From: a bacterium | GTDB taxonomy: Bacteria > Patescibacteriota > JAUYIX01 | DNA: 26,019 bases | Assembly: GCA_030688115.1 (NCBI GenBank) | Contig: JAUYIX010000094.1 | Coordinates: 1-26,019, forward strand | Direction: 5' to 3' | In this document: in pieces, positions 1 through 6,825 of the stretch | Position numbering within the stretch: the first letter of the stretch is position 1 | How the letters are laid out: every line of letters begins with the position of its first letter | Translations under genes and position numbers: made by a program | Notes under the pieces: generated by a model | What the model was told of the DNA's origin: nothing | Seen by the model: the letters and a program-made list of their open reading frames with translations, nothing else | Databases searched by the model: none

Positions 1-617
1 GTAACCACATAAAACTGACTACCATTTGTGGCTGGTCCCGAGTTAGCCATAGCTAGAGAACCCGGCTCCATCTTGTGTGACTCAAGATCAAAGTTGTAAA
101 CATAGCCATCACTCTCAAGTTGCGCTATGGCGTCATCCGACAAACCGAGTGAGCGCGGATTAATCTCATCCTCAAACTCATACCCGGGACCACCCGCGCC
201 ATCATTAGATGGATCATCGTCCTTGCTGTTAGGATCCCCACCTTGGATCACAAAGTCCTCAATAACTCGGTGGAACTTTGTGCCGTCGTAAAACTTTTCT
301 CGTGCGAGTTTAGCAAAGTTTTCGACGGTCTTGGGAGCGGCATCGCTAAAAAGTTCTACAGCAATATCGCCTTTATCGGTTTTTATAGTTGCGTTGAGCA
401 TAGTGCCCTCCTCGGTTATCGTAGATAAATTAGTTTCGTCGGACCGGTCGTCCGATCGGTCGTCACGAGCGTAATATCCGAGCGCACTACCACCCGCGAT
501 CGCGAGCAGCAGCACCACAAGCAACGGCCAGAGATTGCGCCGGCGCTGCCGGCGCATGGCCAGCAGCTCTTGCTTGATTTCTCTGCGCTCCAGACGCGCA
601 TTACGTTCTCGTCCCAT
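1..617 (-). CDS. Membrane-anchored cyclophilin-type peptidyl-prolyl isomerase (3' end beyond window)
   Basis: Cyclophilins isomerise Xaa-Pro bonds and assist folding. The minus-strand reading from ATG 617 gives a basic N-terminus, a membrane segment (LWPLLVVLLLAIAGGSALGY), an Asp/Arg-rich linker, and from about residue 73 the cyclophilin core: KTDKGDIAVELF, APKTVENFAKLAREKFYDG, FHRVIEDFVIQGGDP, then GGPGYEFEDE and GSLAMANSGPATNGSQFYV. FHR, QGGDP and the GSQF block are hallmark cyclophilin motifs, and the Arg of FHR is the catalytic one in the family. An internal ATG at 401 starts exactly at the core, but the upstream 72 codons are in frame, open and encode a convincing anchor, so 617 is preferred. 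The catalytic domain would then be extracytoplasmic. The gene is 45 nt downstream of gatA and probably in the same operon. The C-terminus lies outside the window. Confidence 0.9.
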   Translation of the reverse strand, partial: MGRERNARLERREIKQELLAMRRQRRRNLWPLLVVLLLAIAGGSALGYYARDDRSDDRSDETNLSTITEEGTMLNATIKTDKGDIAVELFSDAAPKTVENFAKLAREKFYDGTKFHRVIEDFVIQGGDPNSKDDDPSNDGAGGPGYEFEDEINPRSLGLSDDAIAQLESDGYVYNFDLESHKMEPGSLAMANSGPATNGSQFYVV

Positions 618-662
618 GACCGTTGTACGGTAGCAAAAAGTAAAACTTAATTACAGAGTCGG

Positions 663-2165
663 CTAAAGGGCCGGCCGTCGCGTGTGCCAGTCGGTCTCTT
701 GCTGATAGGCATGACCGACCTTAAATAGCAGCTCCTCGTTATAATCAGGACCGACAAGTTGCATACCAACCGGGAGATTATCCACAAAACCACACGGCAA
801 GGTTAGAGCCGGGACGCCGGCGACATTGATCGCAACGGTCATAACATCACTCAAATACATGGCCAGCGGCTCTTGCTTTTTTTCTCCCAGCCTAAAGGCT
901 GTCGTCGGAGTGGTAGGTGTCAGCAACAGATCAACGTTTTTAAAGGCCTCAAGAAAATCCTGCCGAACCAACGTCCGCACCTTTTGCGCTTGTCGATAAT
1001 AGGCATCATAGTATCCCGACGAGAGCGCGTAGGTACCCAGCATAATGCGACGGATTGGCTCGGGGCCAAAACCCTGCGCCCGCGATTGCGAATAAACCTC
1101 GAGGAGATCTTGGGCCCGGTTATCATTTGAGCGCGTCGTTGAGGCACCATATCGGATCCCGTCGTAGCGCGCCAGGTTGGCCGAGGCCTCCGAGGGCAAT
1201 AAAATATAGTAGGTCGGCAACGCGTACTTAGAGTGCGGCAACGAGACCTCAACAATTTTTGCGCCCTGTTTTTTCAGTTGTTCTGCCGCGGCACGCACCT
1301 GCTCCCCCACCGCAGTATCTAATCCTTGGGAGAAATACTCTTTGGGTAGCCCGATCGTCCGGCCTTTGACCGACTCCCCACTACCAAGAAGCGACGAGTA
1401 CAAGGGCGCACGCTCGTTGTGACAGGTGGCGTCAAGCGGATCCGGGCCAGCCAATTGCTCCAATAAGATCGCCGCATCCTCAACCGTCTTGGTAAGCGTG
1501 CCGACGACATCCAAACTTGAGGCCAGCGCCAGCAGACCGTAGCGACTAATCCGGCCATAGGTCGGTTTGAGTCCGACGGTATTGGTAAACGAGGCCGGTT
1601 GGCGTACCGATCCCCCCGTGTCCGATCCAAGTGCGGCCGCACACAAATCGCCCGAGACCGCAGCAGCGCTGCCGCCCGAGGATCCTCCCGGCACACGCGT
1701 AATATCCCAAGGGTTTTTTGTCGGTTTAAACGCTGAGTTCTCGGTGGACGAACCCATCGCAAACTCATCCAGATTAGTTTTGCCAACTATGACCGCGCCA
1801 ACCTCACGGAGTTTTTTTATGGCGGTGGCGTCATAGGCAGAGACATAGCCCTTTAAGATTTTACTGCCGGCCGTCGTCTCAGTCCCCTGCACATTAAAGT
1901 TATCTTTTACCGCCACTGGGATTCCGGCCAGTGCGGGCAGTTGTTCTCCCTTGCTAATGCGAGTGTCAACCTGTGCGGCCTGGTCGAGCGCTAAATCATC
2001 CTGAGTAGACAAAAAGGCACCCAGCTTGGGCTCGAGCTGCGCGCGACGCTGCTGATAGGCCTTAAGTAACTCAACGCTAGAAAACTTTTTTGCGCGCAAA
2101 GCCGCGGCTGTATCGGCCAGAGACAGTTGGGTTATGCCGGCCGGGCCGGTAGTTGCAGACTTCAT
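663..2165 (-). CDS. gatA: Aspartyl/glutamyl-tRNA(Asn/Gln) amidotransferase subunit A
   Basis: Amidase subunit of GatCAB, which releases ammonia from glutamine so that misacylated Glu-tRNA(Gln) or Asp-tRNA(Asn) can be amidated. The 500-residue product is full length. It shows the amidase-signature catalytic Lys in VAVKDNF, the Gly/Ser loop PGGSSGGSAAAV, and ALGSDTGGSVRQPASF with the nucleophilic and cis Ser of the Ser-cisSer-Lys triad, followed by GLKPTYGRISRYG. The start ATG at 2165 overlaps the gatC stop in an ATGA, typical of translational coupling. gatB is not in the window, so it is encoded elsewhere in the genome. The context is a minus-strand operon after ligA, dedA and gatC. Confidence 0.97.
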   Translation of the reverse strand: MKSATTGPAGITQLSLADTAAALRAKKFSSVELLKAYQQRRAQLEPKLGAFLSTQDDLALDQAAQVDTRISKGEQLPALAGIPVAVKDNFNVQGTETTAGSKILKGYVSAYDATAIKKLREVGAVIVGKTNLDEFAMGSSTENSAFKPTKNPWDITRVPGGSSGGSAAAVSGDLCAAALGSDTGGSVRQPASFTNTVGLKPTYGRISRYGLLALASSLDVVGTLTKTVEDAAILLEQLAGPDPLDATCHNERAPLYSSLLGSGESVKGRTIGLPKEYFSQGLDTAVGEQVRAAAEQLKKQGAKIVEVSLPHSKYALPTYYILLPSEASANLARYDGIRYGASTTRSNDNRAQDLLEVYSQSRAQGFGPEPIRRIMLGTYALSSGYYDAYYRQAQKVRTLVRQDFLEAFKNVDLLLTPTTPTTAFRLGEKKQEPLAMYLSDVMTVAINVAGVPALTLPCGFVDNLPVGMQLVGPDYNEELLFKVGHAYQQETDWHTRRPAL

Positions 2166-2452
2166 GCGCTAAAAACCCCCGGTACTTTTACTTGACCTTG
2201 TTGATGCGCCGGCGCCCCATCCAAAAAAGTTTTTTGATCGAGGGGCGCCGATGGTCGATCTGACCTTGTCACGTTGCTAAGCCCGGTGACATGTGCCGTC
2301 TCCGCAACTCCTTTTGTATCAACCCGGTTAAGTTCTTCCACAAAATCCAAGATCTTACTGAGTTCTGCCGTAAACTGTGTTATTTGCTCGGGCGACAGGG
2401 CGATACGGGCAAGTTGAGCAACATGTTGTACCTGTTTGTCAGTAATTTTCAT
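2162..2452 (-). CDS. gatC: Aspartyl/glutamyl-tRNA(Asn/Gln) amidotransferase subunit C
   Basis: Small GatCAB subunit that wraps between GatA and GatB and stabilises the complex. The 96-residue length is normal for the family. The N-terminal pattern (VQHVAQLARIALSPEQ, then FTAELSKILDFVEELNRVDT) and the later VTGLSNVTRSDRP and FLDGAPAHQQGQVKVPGVF are characteristic GatC segments. Its TGA stop overlaps the gatA start (ATGA), and its start lies 9 nt after the dedA stop, so it belongs to the ligA-dedA-gatC-gatA transcription unit. Confidence 0.95.
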   Translation of the reverse strand: MKITDKQVQHVAQLARIALSPEQITQFTAELSKILDFVEELNRVDTKGVAETAHVTGLSNVTRSDRPSAPLDQKTFLDGAPAHQQGQVKVPGVFSA

Positions 2453-2461
2453 AGTCAGATC

Positions 2462-3139
2462 CTAGCCCTTTGGTTGCATCTTGTCATCCGGTCCCTGAGT
2501 AACCTCATGCGCCTCGCGCCTAATCAATCGTTGTTCCCAAATAAAATGGGCAATCCAACCCAGCACGGCCAGACCAAGTAAGGCGATTACAACATACTCA
2601 ACCCCCTCAAATTTTTCTGCCACAACGGCATACCGCGCACCGACTACTTTTCCGATATAGACCAGCACCAGACTCCACACGAGCGAGCCCGCAAATGAGT
2701 AGCCCAAATACGACCAAAACGGAACACGCGTGATCCCGGCCGGGATTGAGATAAAAGAGCGCAGCAGCGGGATCATGCGCGAGAAAAACGCAATCGCCAT
2801 GCCGTATTTGGCAAACATTTTGTCGGCGCGCTCAAGATCACGTCGGCTAATCAATAAATACTTGCCCCAGCGCTCAACAAACGGGCGCCCGCCTTTAAGC
2901 CCAATCCAATAAGAGAACGCCGCCCCCAAGGTGAACCCGACCGTCGCTACACCGCTGGCAATCCAAAAGCTAAACTGACCGGTCGAGACCAGATAGCCGG
3001 TAAACCCTAAAACCAGCTCGGACGGGATCGGGACGTTGACCGAGTCGATAAACATGAGGACCAGCAGAGCCCAATACCCTCCGTCTGCGATTAACATCGT
3101 TGCCCAGTCTGCCAGACTGCTTAACCAGTCGCCTATCAT
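2462..3139 (-). CDS. DedA-family integral membrane protein
   Basis: DedA/SNARE-associated proteins are polytopic membrane proteins linked to lipid flipping and envelope integrity; this one's substrate cannot be told. The 225-residue product has hydrophobic segments at about 15-45, 50-75, 140-175 and 185-210. It contains the family motif around FFSRMIPLLRSFISIPAG (conserved Arg residues, then Pro/Ala-Gly) and the upstream INVPIPSE-like stretch VNVPIPSELVLGFTGYL. The C-terminus is charged and cytoplasmic. The start ATG at 3139 overlaps the ligA TGA (ATGA), so the two genes are probably translationally coupled. Confidence 0.9.
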   Translation of the reverse strand: MIGDWLSSLADWATMLIADGGYWALLVLMFIDSVNVPIPSELVLGFTGYLVSTGQFSFWIASGVATVGFTLGAAFSYWIGLKGGRPFVERWGKYLLISRRDLERADKMFAKYGMAIAFFSRMIPLLRSFISIPAGITRVPFWSYLGYSFAGSLVWSLVLVYIGKVVGARYAVVAEKFEGVEYVVIALLGLAVLGWIAHFIWEQRLIRREAHEVTQGPDDKMQPKG

Positions 3140-5367
3140 ATTTGTGCAGTGCCTCTCATGCCCAGCATGCTAACAAATTCTTTTTGGCTGAGCGCCCGGA
3201 CGCCTAATTCTTGGGCCTTTTTGAGTTTAGAACCGGGCTCTGCCCCGGCCACCACATAGTCGGTGTGCGTCGAGACACTACTGGCCACCGACCCGCCCAA
3301 GTCCTCGATCTTTTGCTTGGCGACCTCGCGTGACATACCCTCGAGGGCCCCGGTCAACACAAAGGTCTTGCCGGCCAATTGAGTTTTTTGTCTTTTTGGT
3401 AGAACCACATCGACCCCGGCCCGCTCCAACTTTTTGAGTAAGCGCAGGTTGGCCCGGTCGGCAAAGTAAGCCTGCAGACTCCGGGCCACAACCTCACCGA
3501 TGCCCCCGGTGCTTTTCCAAGCCTCCAGCGAGAGGCTCGGTAAAAAGGCCACGAGCTGTTTGAGGGTTGGGCCATGGCCCGCGTAATGCTGCCTGGGGCT
3601 AGTCTCATTTTGCGGCCCCCCTGACAGGCTTTGCTTGTGCCACATGCGCACGATAAGGCGCGCAAGATCGCCGGCCGTCTCACCGCCGACGTGCCGGATC
3701 CCTAGTCCCCCCAGCAGCCGAGACAGTTCAACCTGTTTTTTGGCTTGGATCGCGTCGTGTGCTCGCTTAGCCGCCACCGGCCCAAACCCCGGCAAACCCT
3801 CTAAGTCACCTTGGGTCAGCACAAAGAGGTCGGCCGCATCGGCTAGCAGCTGCGCATCAAAAAGTTTGTCGACCAAACTCGGACCGACAAAGTAGATGTC
3901 AAAGGCGGCCACCATGTGGATCACGCGCTCGCGATCAATAGCAAAGCATTTGGGGTTGGCGCAGTAATGGGCCGCCTCGCCTTTTTTGCGGACCACTTTG
4001 CCGCCACACATGGGACAGGTTGTTGGCATCGACCAGTCTTTTGCGCCGCGCGGGCGTAGCTCTTGGAGCACCCGCACCACCTCGGGGATAATATCGCCGG
4101 CTTTGCGGATAATAACCGTGTCGCCGATACGCACGTCCAGCCGTCGTACCTCATCCTCGTTGTGCAAGCTCGCCCGCGAGACGGTCGTGCCGGCCACCAC
4201 CACGGGGTCCATGATCGCGATCGGGGTCAGTGCTCCGGTCCGTCCAACCGAGACCATGATCTCACGGACTTTAGTGGTGGCCTCCTCGGCCGCAAACTTG
4301 TAGGCCACCGCCCCGCGCGGCGCCTTACCAACCACTCCGAGCGTTTTAAAAAGCGCCACGTCATTGACCTGGACCACCGCCCCGTCCGTTTGGTAGCGCA
4401 GACTTTTACGTTTAGTGTCCCAGTTTTTTAAAAACTCCTCGACGCTGCCCAGATCCCGGACCAGGCGGCTGTGTGGTTCTACCGGCAGCCCTAAGGTGCG
4501 CGCCATGTCATGGATCTCCGCGTGGGTGCGCTGCCCGAGATCACTAATAATGTTGAACACAAAAATCGAGAGCCGGCGTGCGGCCACCAAGCGCGAGTCC
4601 AGTTGGCGGATCGACCCGGCCGCAGTGTTGCGCGGGTTAGCGTAGACCGTGCCACCTTTGGCTTTTTGCTCGGTATTGATGCGCTCAAACTCTTTGATCG
4701 GTAAATAAATCTCGCCTTGCACATAGACCGTGCGCGGCAGTTTACGCTTGAACTTTTTTTCAAAGGCTCCGGTCTCGAGCCGGAGCGGGATCGCATCGAT
4801 CGTGCGCAGGTTTTGCGTGACATCCTCGCCCACTTGTCCATCGCCGCGAGTAGCGCCTTGGACAAAAACCCCATCCTGGTACTTGAGCACGATGTCGAGA
4901 CCGTCGATCTTAAGCTCGCAGTAGTAGCCAAACGCGGCCCCACTGCCATCGGTAGGCCGGGCCTTACCCCCACTCCCAGTGGCACCATCCTCGCCACCCC
5001 CAGTCCGGTCCAAACCCGCAACTTTGGTGAACCGCACCTCCCAAGTCCGTAAGTCCTCCGGACCAAACGCATCGTTGAGTGACATGATCCGCGCCGGATG
5101 CGCCACCTTAGTAAACGCCGGCAGCGGTTTACCCGCCACGCGCTGGGTCGGTGAGTCCGACGTGATCAGGTCGGGGTAAGCCTGCTCAAGATCAAAAAGC
5201 TCTTTTTTGAGCGAGTCCAAAGCCGCCTCGGACATGCTCGACCGGTCGAGGACGTGCACGTTGTAACGCTCCCGCGCGATCACCTGGCGGAGCTTAGCAA
5301 CCCTTGCTGTAGCCTGACTTTTTGGCAGAACTTTTTTGTCTTTTCTTTTATCTTCCCTCGGCGGCAT
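3136..5367 (-). CDS. ligA: NAD-dependent DNA ligase
   Basis: Seals nicks in replication and repair using NAD+. The 743 residues comprise domain Ia (about 25-80), the nucleotidyltransferase domain with the AMP-acceptor Lys153 in ELKIDG, the OB fold (VSVGRTGALTPIA), a Cys4 zinc finger (CPMCGG...CANPKC), the helix-hairpin-helix region and a C-terminal BRCT (LAGKTFVLTGALEGMS onward). Compared with E. coli LigA (about 671 residues) there is a Gly-rich insert of roughly 30 residues just before the active-site strand (about 119-147) and a polar insert (GGPQNETSPRQHYAGHGPTL) before the BRCT. Domain Ia positions matching E. coli Y22, D32 and Y35 read V, E and L; the ALDSLK form is one I recall from other patescibacterial LigAs. 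The gene heads the operon; see the promoter at 5377-5405. Confidence 0.97.
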   Translation of the reverse strand: MPPREDKRKDKKVLPKSQATARVAKLRQVIARERYNVHVLDRSSMSEAALDSLKKELFDLEQAYPDLITSDSPTQRVAGKPLPAFTKVAHPARIMSLNDAFGPEDLRTWEVRFTKVAGLDRTGGGEDGATGSGGKARPTDGSGAAFGYYCELKIDGLDIVLKYQDGVFVQGATRGDGQVGEDVTQNLRTIDAIPLRLETGAFEKKFKRKLPRTVYVQGEIYLPIKEFERINTEQKAKGGTVYANPRNTAAGSIRQLDSRLVAARRLSIFVFNIISDLGQRTHAEIHDMARTLGLPVEPHSRLVRDLGSVEEFLKNWDTKRKSLRYQTDGAVVQVNDVALFKTLGVVGKAPRGAVAYKFAAEEATTKVREIMVSVGRTGALTPIAIMDPVVVAGTTVSRASLHNEDEVRRLDVRIGDTVIIRKAGDIIPEVVRVLQELRPRGAKDWSMPTTCPMCGGKVVRKKGEAAHYCANPKCFAIDRERVIHMVAAFDIYFVGPSLVDKLFDAQLLADAADLFVLTQGDLEGLPGFGPVAAKRAHDAIQAKKQVELSRLLGGLGIRHVGGETAGDLARLIVRMWHKQSLSGGPQNETSPRQHYAGHGPTLKQLVAFLPSLSLEAWKSTGGIGEVVARSLQAYFADRANLRLLKKLERAGVDVVLPKRQKTQLAGKTFVLTGALEGMSREVAKQKIEDLGGSVASSVSTHTDYVVAGAEPGSKLKKAQELGVRALSQKEFVSMLGMRGTAQI

Positions 5368-5376
5368 ATCGCGCCA

Positions 5377-5405
5377 ATGCTAGCCGTTTTTGCGCGCCTG
5401 ATCAA
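5377..5405 (-). promoter_or_regulatory. Predicted promoter of the ligA operon
   Basis: On the minus strand, TTGATC (5405-5400) is followed after 17 bp by TAGCAT (5382-5377). The ATG of ligA lies 9 nt further on, so the expected transcript would carry only about three leader bases. No Shine-Dalgarno sequence is present. The motif resembles the mntA promoter at 8730-8758: both contain AAAACGGCTAG across spacer and -10. Confidence 0.5.
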
Positions 5406-5476
5406 CATGCCGATCACCCATGTCAACGTATGGATTTAAGATTTTTTTAATCTGACTGTGAGAACCTGGATCGATA

Positions 5477-5947
5477 ATGCGCTTCTACATTGACCAATCC
5501 ATCAAAATTGAACAGACCAGTCGGCCATCAATACTTGCTCTCGCCAATGGCACGACGTGCACGGTTATTGTTTCCGGGCTTACTAAGCGCAGACTTCAAC
5601 AAGATTTTAGAAGAATTGGAATGCCCCGAATCTTTGTCTTACGGACTTTTGCCTCGTGCGTCACACTATTACTGTATCGTGCATCGCTTTCGTATCCCCC
5701 TAGCATCATCATTGATGATGAGTACCCAGGCAATGAGGCAATCCTAAAAAGTATGATTACAGAAATGTGGAAACAAGTTTCTTTTGGATCACCAATACTC
5801 GACTTCAAAAGAATCGGCAAGAAATCACGTGCACATCACGTAGCCTACCAAACAGCAATAAAGGGGCTAAGACCGAACTTTGTACTCGGATATCGTGAAG
5901 TCCGCTCATTGGCACTGCCAAATCAAAAAAGGAGCTTGAACGCTTAA
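5477..5947 (+). CDS. Conserved small protein of unknown function, FYIDQS..KIEQT type
   Basis: A 156-residue protein with no function I can name. It opens with a strand carrying an acid (RFYIDQSIKIEQTSRPSILALANG), continues with a Lys/Arg-rich segment, a hydrophobic helix (IFVLRTFASCVTLLLY), an acidic motif SIIIDDEYPGNEAI, and a basic C-terminal motif DFKRIGKKSRAHHVAYQTAIKG. I recall similar short proteins from other patescibacterial genomes. The order acid on strand 1, acids on a later strand, then K-K-S-x-A-H on a helix could fit an RNase H-like fold, but that is inference. The gene stands alone, divergent from ligA, and is the last gene before the retroelement. Base composition is more AT-rich than its neighbours, which may mean it is acquired. 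Confidence 0.7.
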   Translation: MRFYIDQSIKIEQTSRPSILALANGTTCTVIVSGLTKRRLQQDFRRIGMPRIFVLRTFASCVTLLLYRASLSYPPSIIIDDEYPGNEAILKSMITEMWKQVSFGSPILDFKRIGKKSRAHHVAYQTAIKGLRPNFVLGYREVRSLALPNQKRSLNA

Positions 5948-6268
5948 GCGCGCGAATGGTTACGGCGGGTCGGCGTCCGGAGGGCTCCTATGGGACAAAC
6001 CTACCTTAAAGCTACGCGACTGTCAACATGGTACACTTTGCCCGGAGAGTAGATTTTTAGAAGCTCGCGGCTACGGCTTTGGGCGATCAAAATCCGAGAC
6101 TTACCGAGTGCAGAATGGTGCCGGGCACGCCTTGCACCAGCGTCATCAGTAAGCTCACAAAAAATAACGTTACTTGGTATCCGATACTGGCGAGTTTTTA
6201 GACTCCAAATGAGATGCAACCCAAAGAGTATTCGATGGGTGGTGCTATGGATGGTATTGGATATAAAT
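5948..6268. other. Gene-poor stretch upstream of the DGR template repeat
   Basis: About 320 bp with no well-supported gene. A 72-codon minus-strand reading frame (6219-6001) has no Shine-Dalgarno sequence and no recognisable motif, and is treated as doubtful. The TR RNA promoter should lie here on the plus strand. A poor candidate is TTGGTA with TTTAGA 17 bp later, near 6175-6205; nothing stronger is visible. The last 40 bp show a short, gapped resemblance to the DGR target gene just upstream of its variable region. Confidence 0.4.
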
Positions 6269-6404
6269 CCTCCTGGCTGAACCCCGACCGTAACGCTAAC
6301 TTCCCGTACGTCAACACCGATGGCACCTCCAACTTCAACTACGCTGACAATGACTTCAACGAGAACTGGCGCTGGGTGGTCGAGGTTGAGTCGAGCAAAC
6401 TACG
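6269..6404 (+). repeat. DGR template repeat (TR)
   Basis: Non-coding template copied by the DGR reverse transcriptase. Bases 6269-6398 align without gaps to 8076-7947 read on the minus strand. Of 20 mismatches, 19 lie at adenines of this copy (A to G, T or C) and one is C to T. Seen in the frame of the target, the TR holds eight AAC codons, one AAT and two TAC codons. AAC is favoured in known DGR templates because changing its two adenines gives many residues and no stop codon. Roughly 32 adenines are present, all but a few inside 6280-6365. The last 34 bp (6365-6398) are identical to the VR and would act as the initiation region of mutagenic homology. A rho-independent terminator follows 6 bp downstream. 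Confidence 0.95.
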
Positions 6405-6744
6405 TTTTTCCCCCGCGCGATGCGGGGGTTTCTTTTTGCAAAGTTTGTTTTTGCCAGCCGCCCAGCATGCGGCCGATCTCATCAAAGTGCTCCGACATGC
6501 GTATATATTTTTTAGTGTCCAGTGATTTAGATTCCCAGGCCACCTGCAGAAAGAACCGTAGCAAATCAAGCTTGAGTGAGGCTTTGCGTAAAAACGGTAA
6601 CTTGTACGCGCGCTCAACGCGACTGGCAACAAAGAGCGCCTCGGCAACCTCCAAAAAAAGTACGTCTACCTTTGCACCCAGCGTATAGCGCGTATCCTTA
6701 GGAAAGTTTCGTAAAAATAATCTCCACTCGTTGTAAGTCGACAC
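6400..6744 (-). CDS. avd: DGR accessory variability determinant, four-helix bundle protein
   Basis: Avd is a basic, barrel-shaped four-helix protein that binds the DGR reverse transcriptase and TR RNA and is needed for mutagenic retrohoming in studied DGRs. The 114-residue product matches the family pattern: FPKDTRYTLGAKVDVLFLEVAEALF, RKASLKLDLLRFFLQVAWE, then LDTKKYIRMSEHFDEIGRMLGGWQKQ, ending in the diagnostic GRMLGGW. The start is GTG at 6744, the furthest upstream start in the frame; no Shine-Dalgarno sequence is visible. The gene is antisense to both TR and RT. Its stop (6402-6400) falls at the edge of the TR and its last residues (ETPASRGGKT) are encoded by the TR terminator, so the C-terminal tail is probably dispensable. 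Confidence 0.9.
   Translation of the reverse strand: MSTYNEWRLFLRNFPKDTRYTLGAKVDVLFLEVAEALFVASRVERAYKLPFLRKASLKLDLLRFFLQVAWESKSLDTKKYIRMSEHFDEIGRMLGGWQKQTLQKETPASRGGKT
6410..6437 (+). terminator. Terminator of the TR RNA
   Basis: A perfect 7-bp stem, CCCCCGC (6410-6416) with GCGGGGG (6422-6428), a 5-nt loop, then TTTCTTTTT. It lies directly after the TR and inside the 3' coding end of avd on the other strand. It implies a short, discrete TR transcript that need not include the RT gene. Confidence 0.85.
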
Positions 6745-6772
6745 GAGTTTGAGTAAAATTGGCAGCCGTAGA

Positions 6773-6800
6773 TGTGTGTGTGTGTGTGTGTGTGTGTGTG
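6773..6800 (+). repeat. (TG)14 dinucleotide microsatellite between avd and RT
   Basis: Twenty-eight bases of uninterrupted TG, in the 81-bp space between the divergent avd (start 6744) and RT (start 6826) genes. Such long dinucleotide tracts are rare in bacteria and prone to slipped-strand length change. An ATG at 6772 reads through the tract (CVCVCVCV) in frame with the RT at the present length. Confidence 0.95.
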
Positions 6801-6825
6801 GATGCGCTCATTTGTGGCCCTTAGT

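Noticed and set aside
6001..6219. A 72-codon minus-strand frame
   Set aside because: No motif, no ribosome binding site and no recognisable family; mentioned only as doubtful content of the gap before the TR.
6214..6525. A 103-codon plus-strand frame beginning MQPKEYSMGG
   Set aside because: It reads through the DGR template repeat and then the TR terminator. Its protein-like look comes from the TR being a copy of target coding sequence. There is no ribosome binding site.
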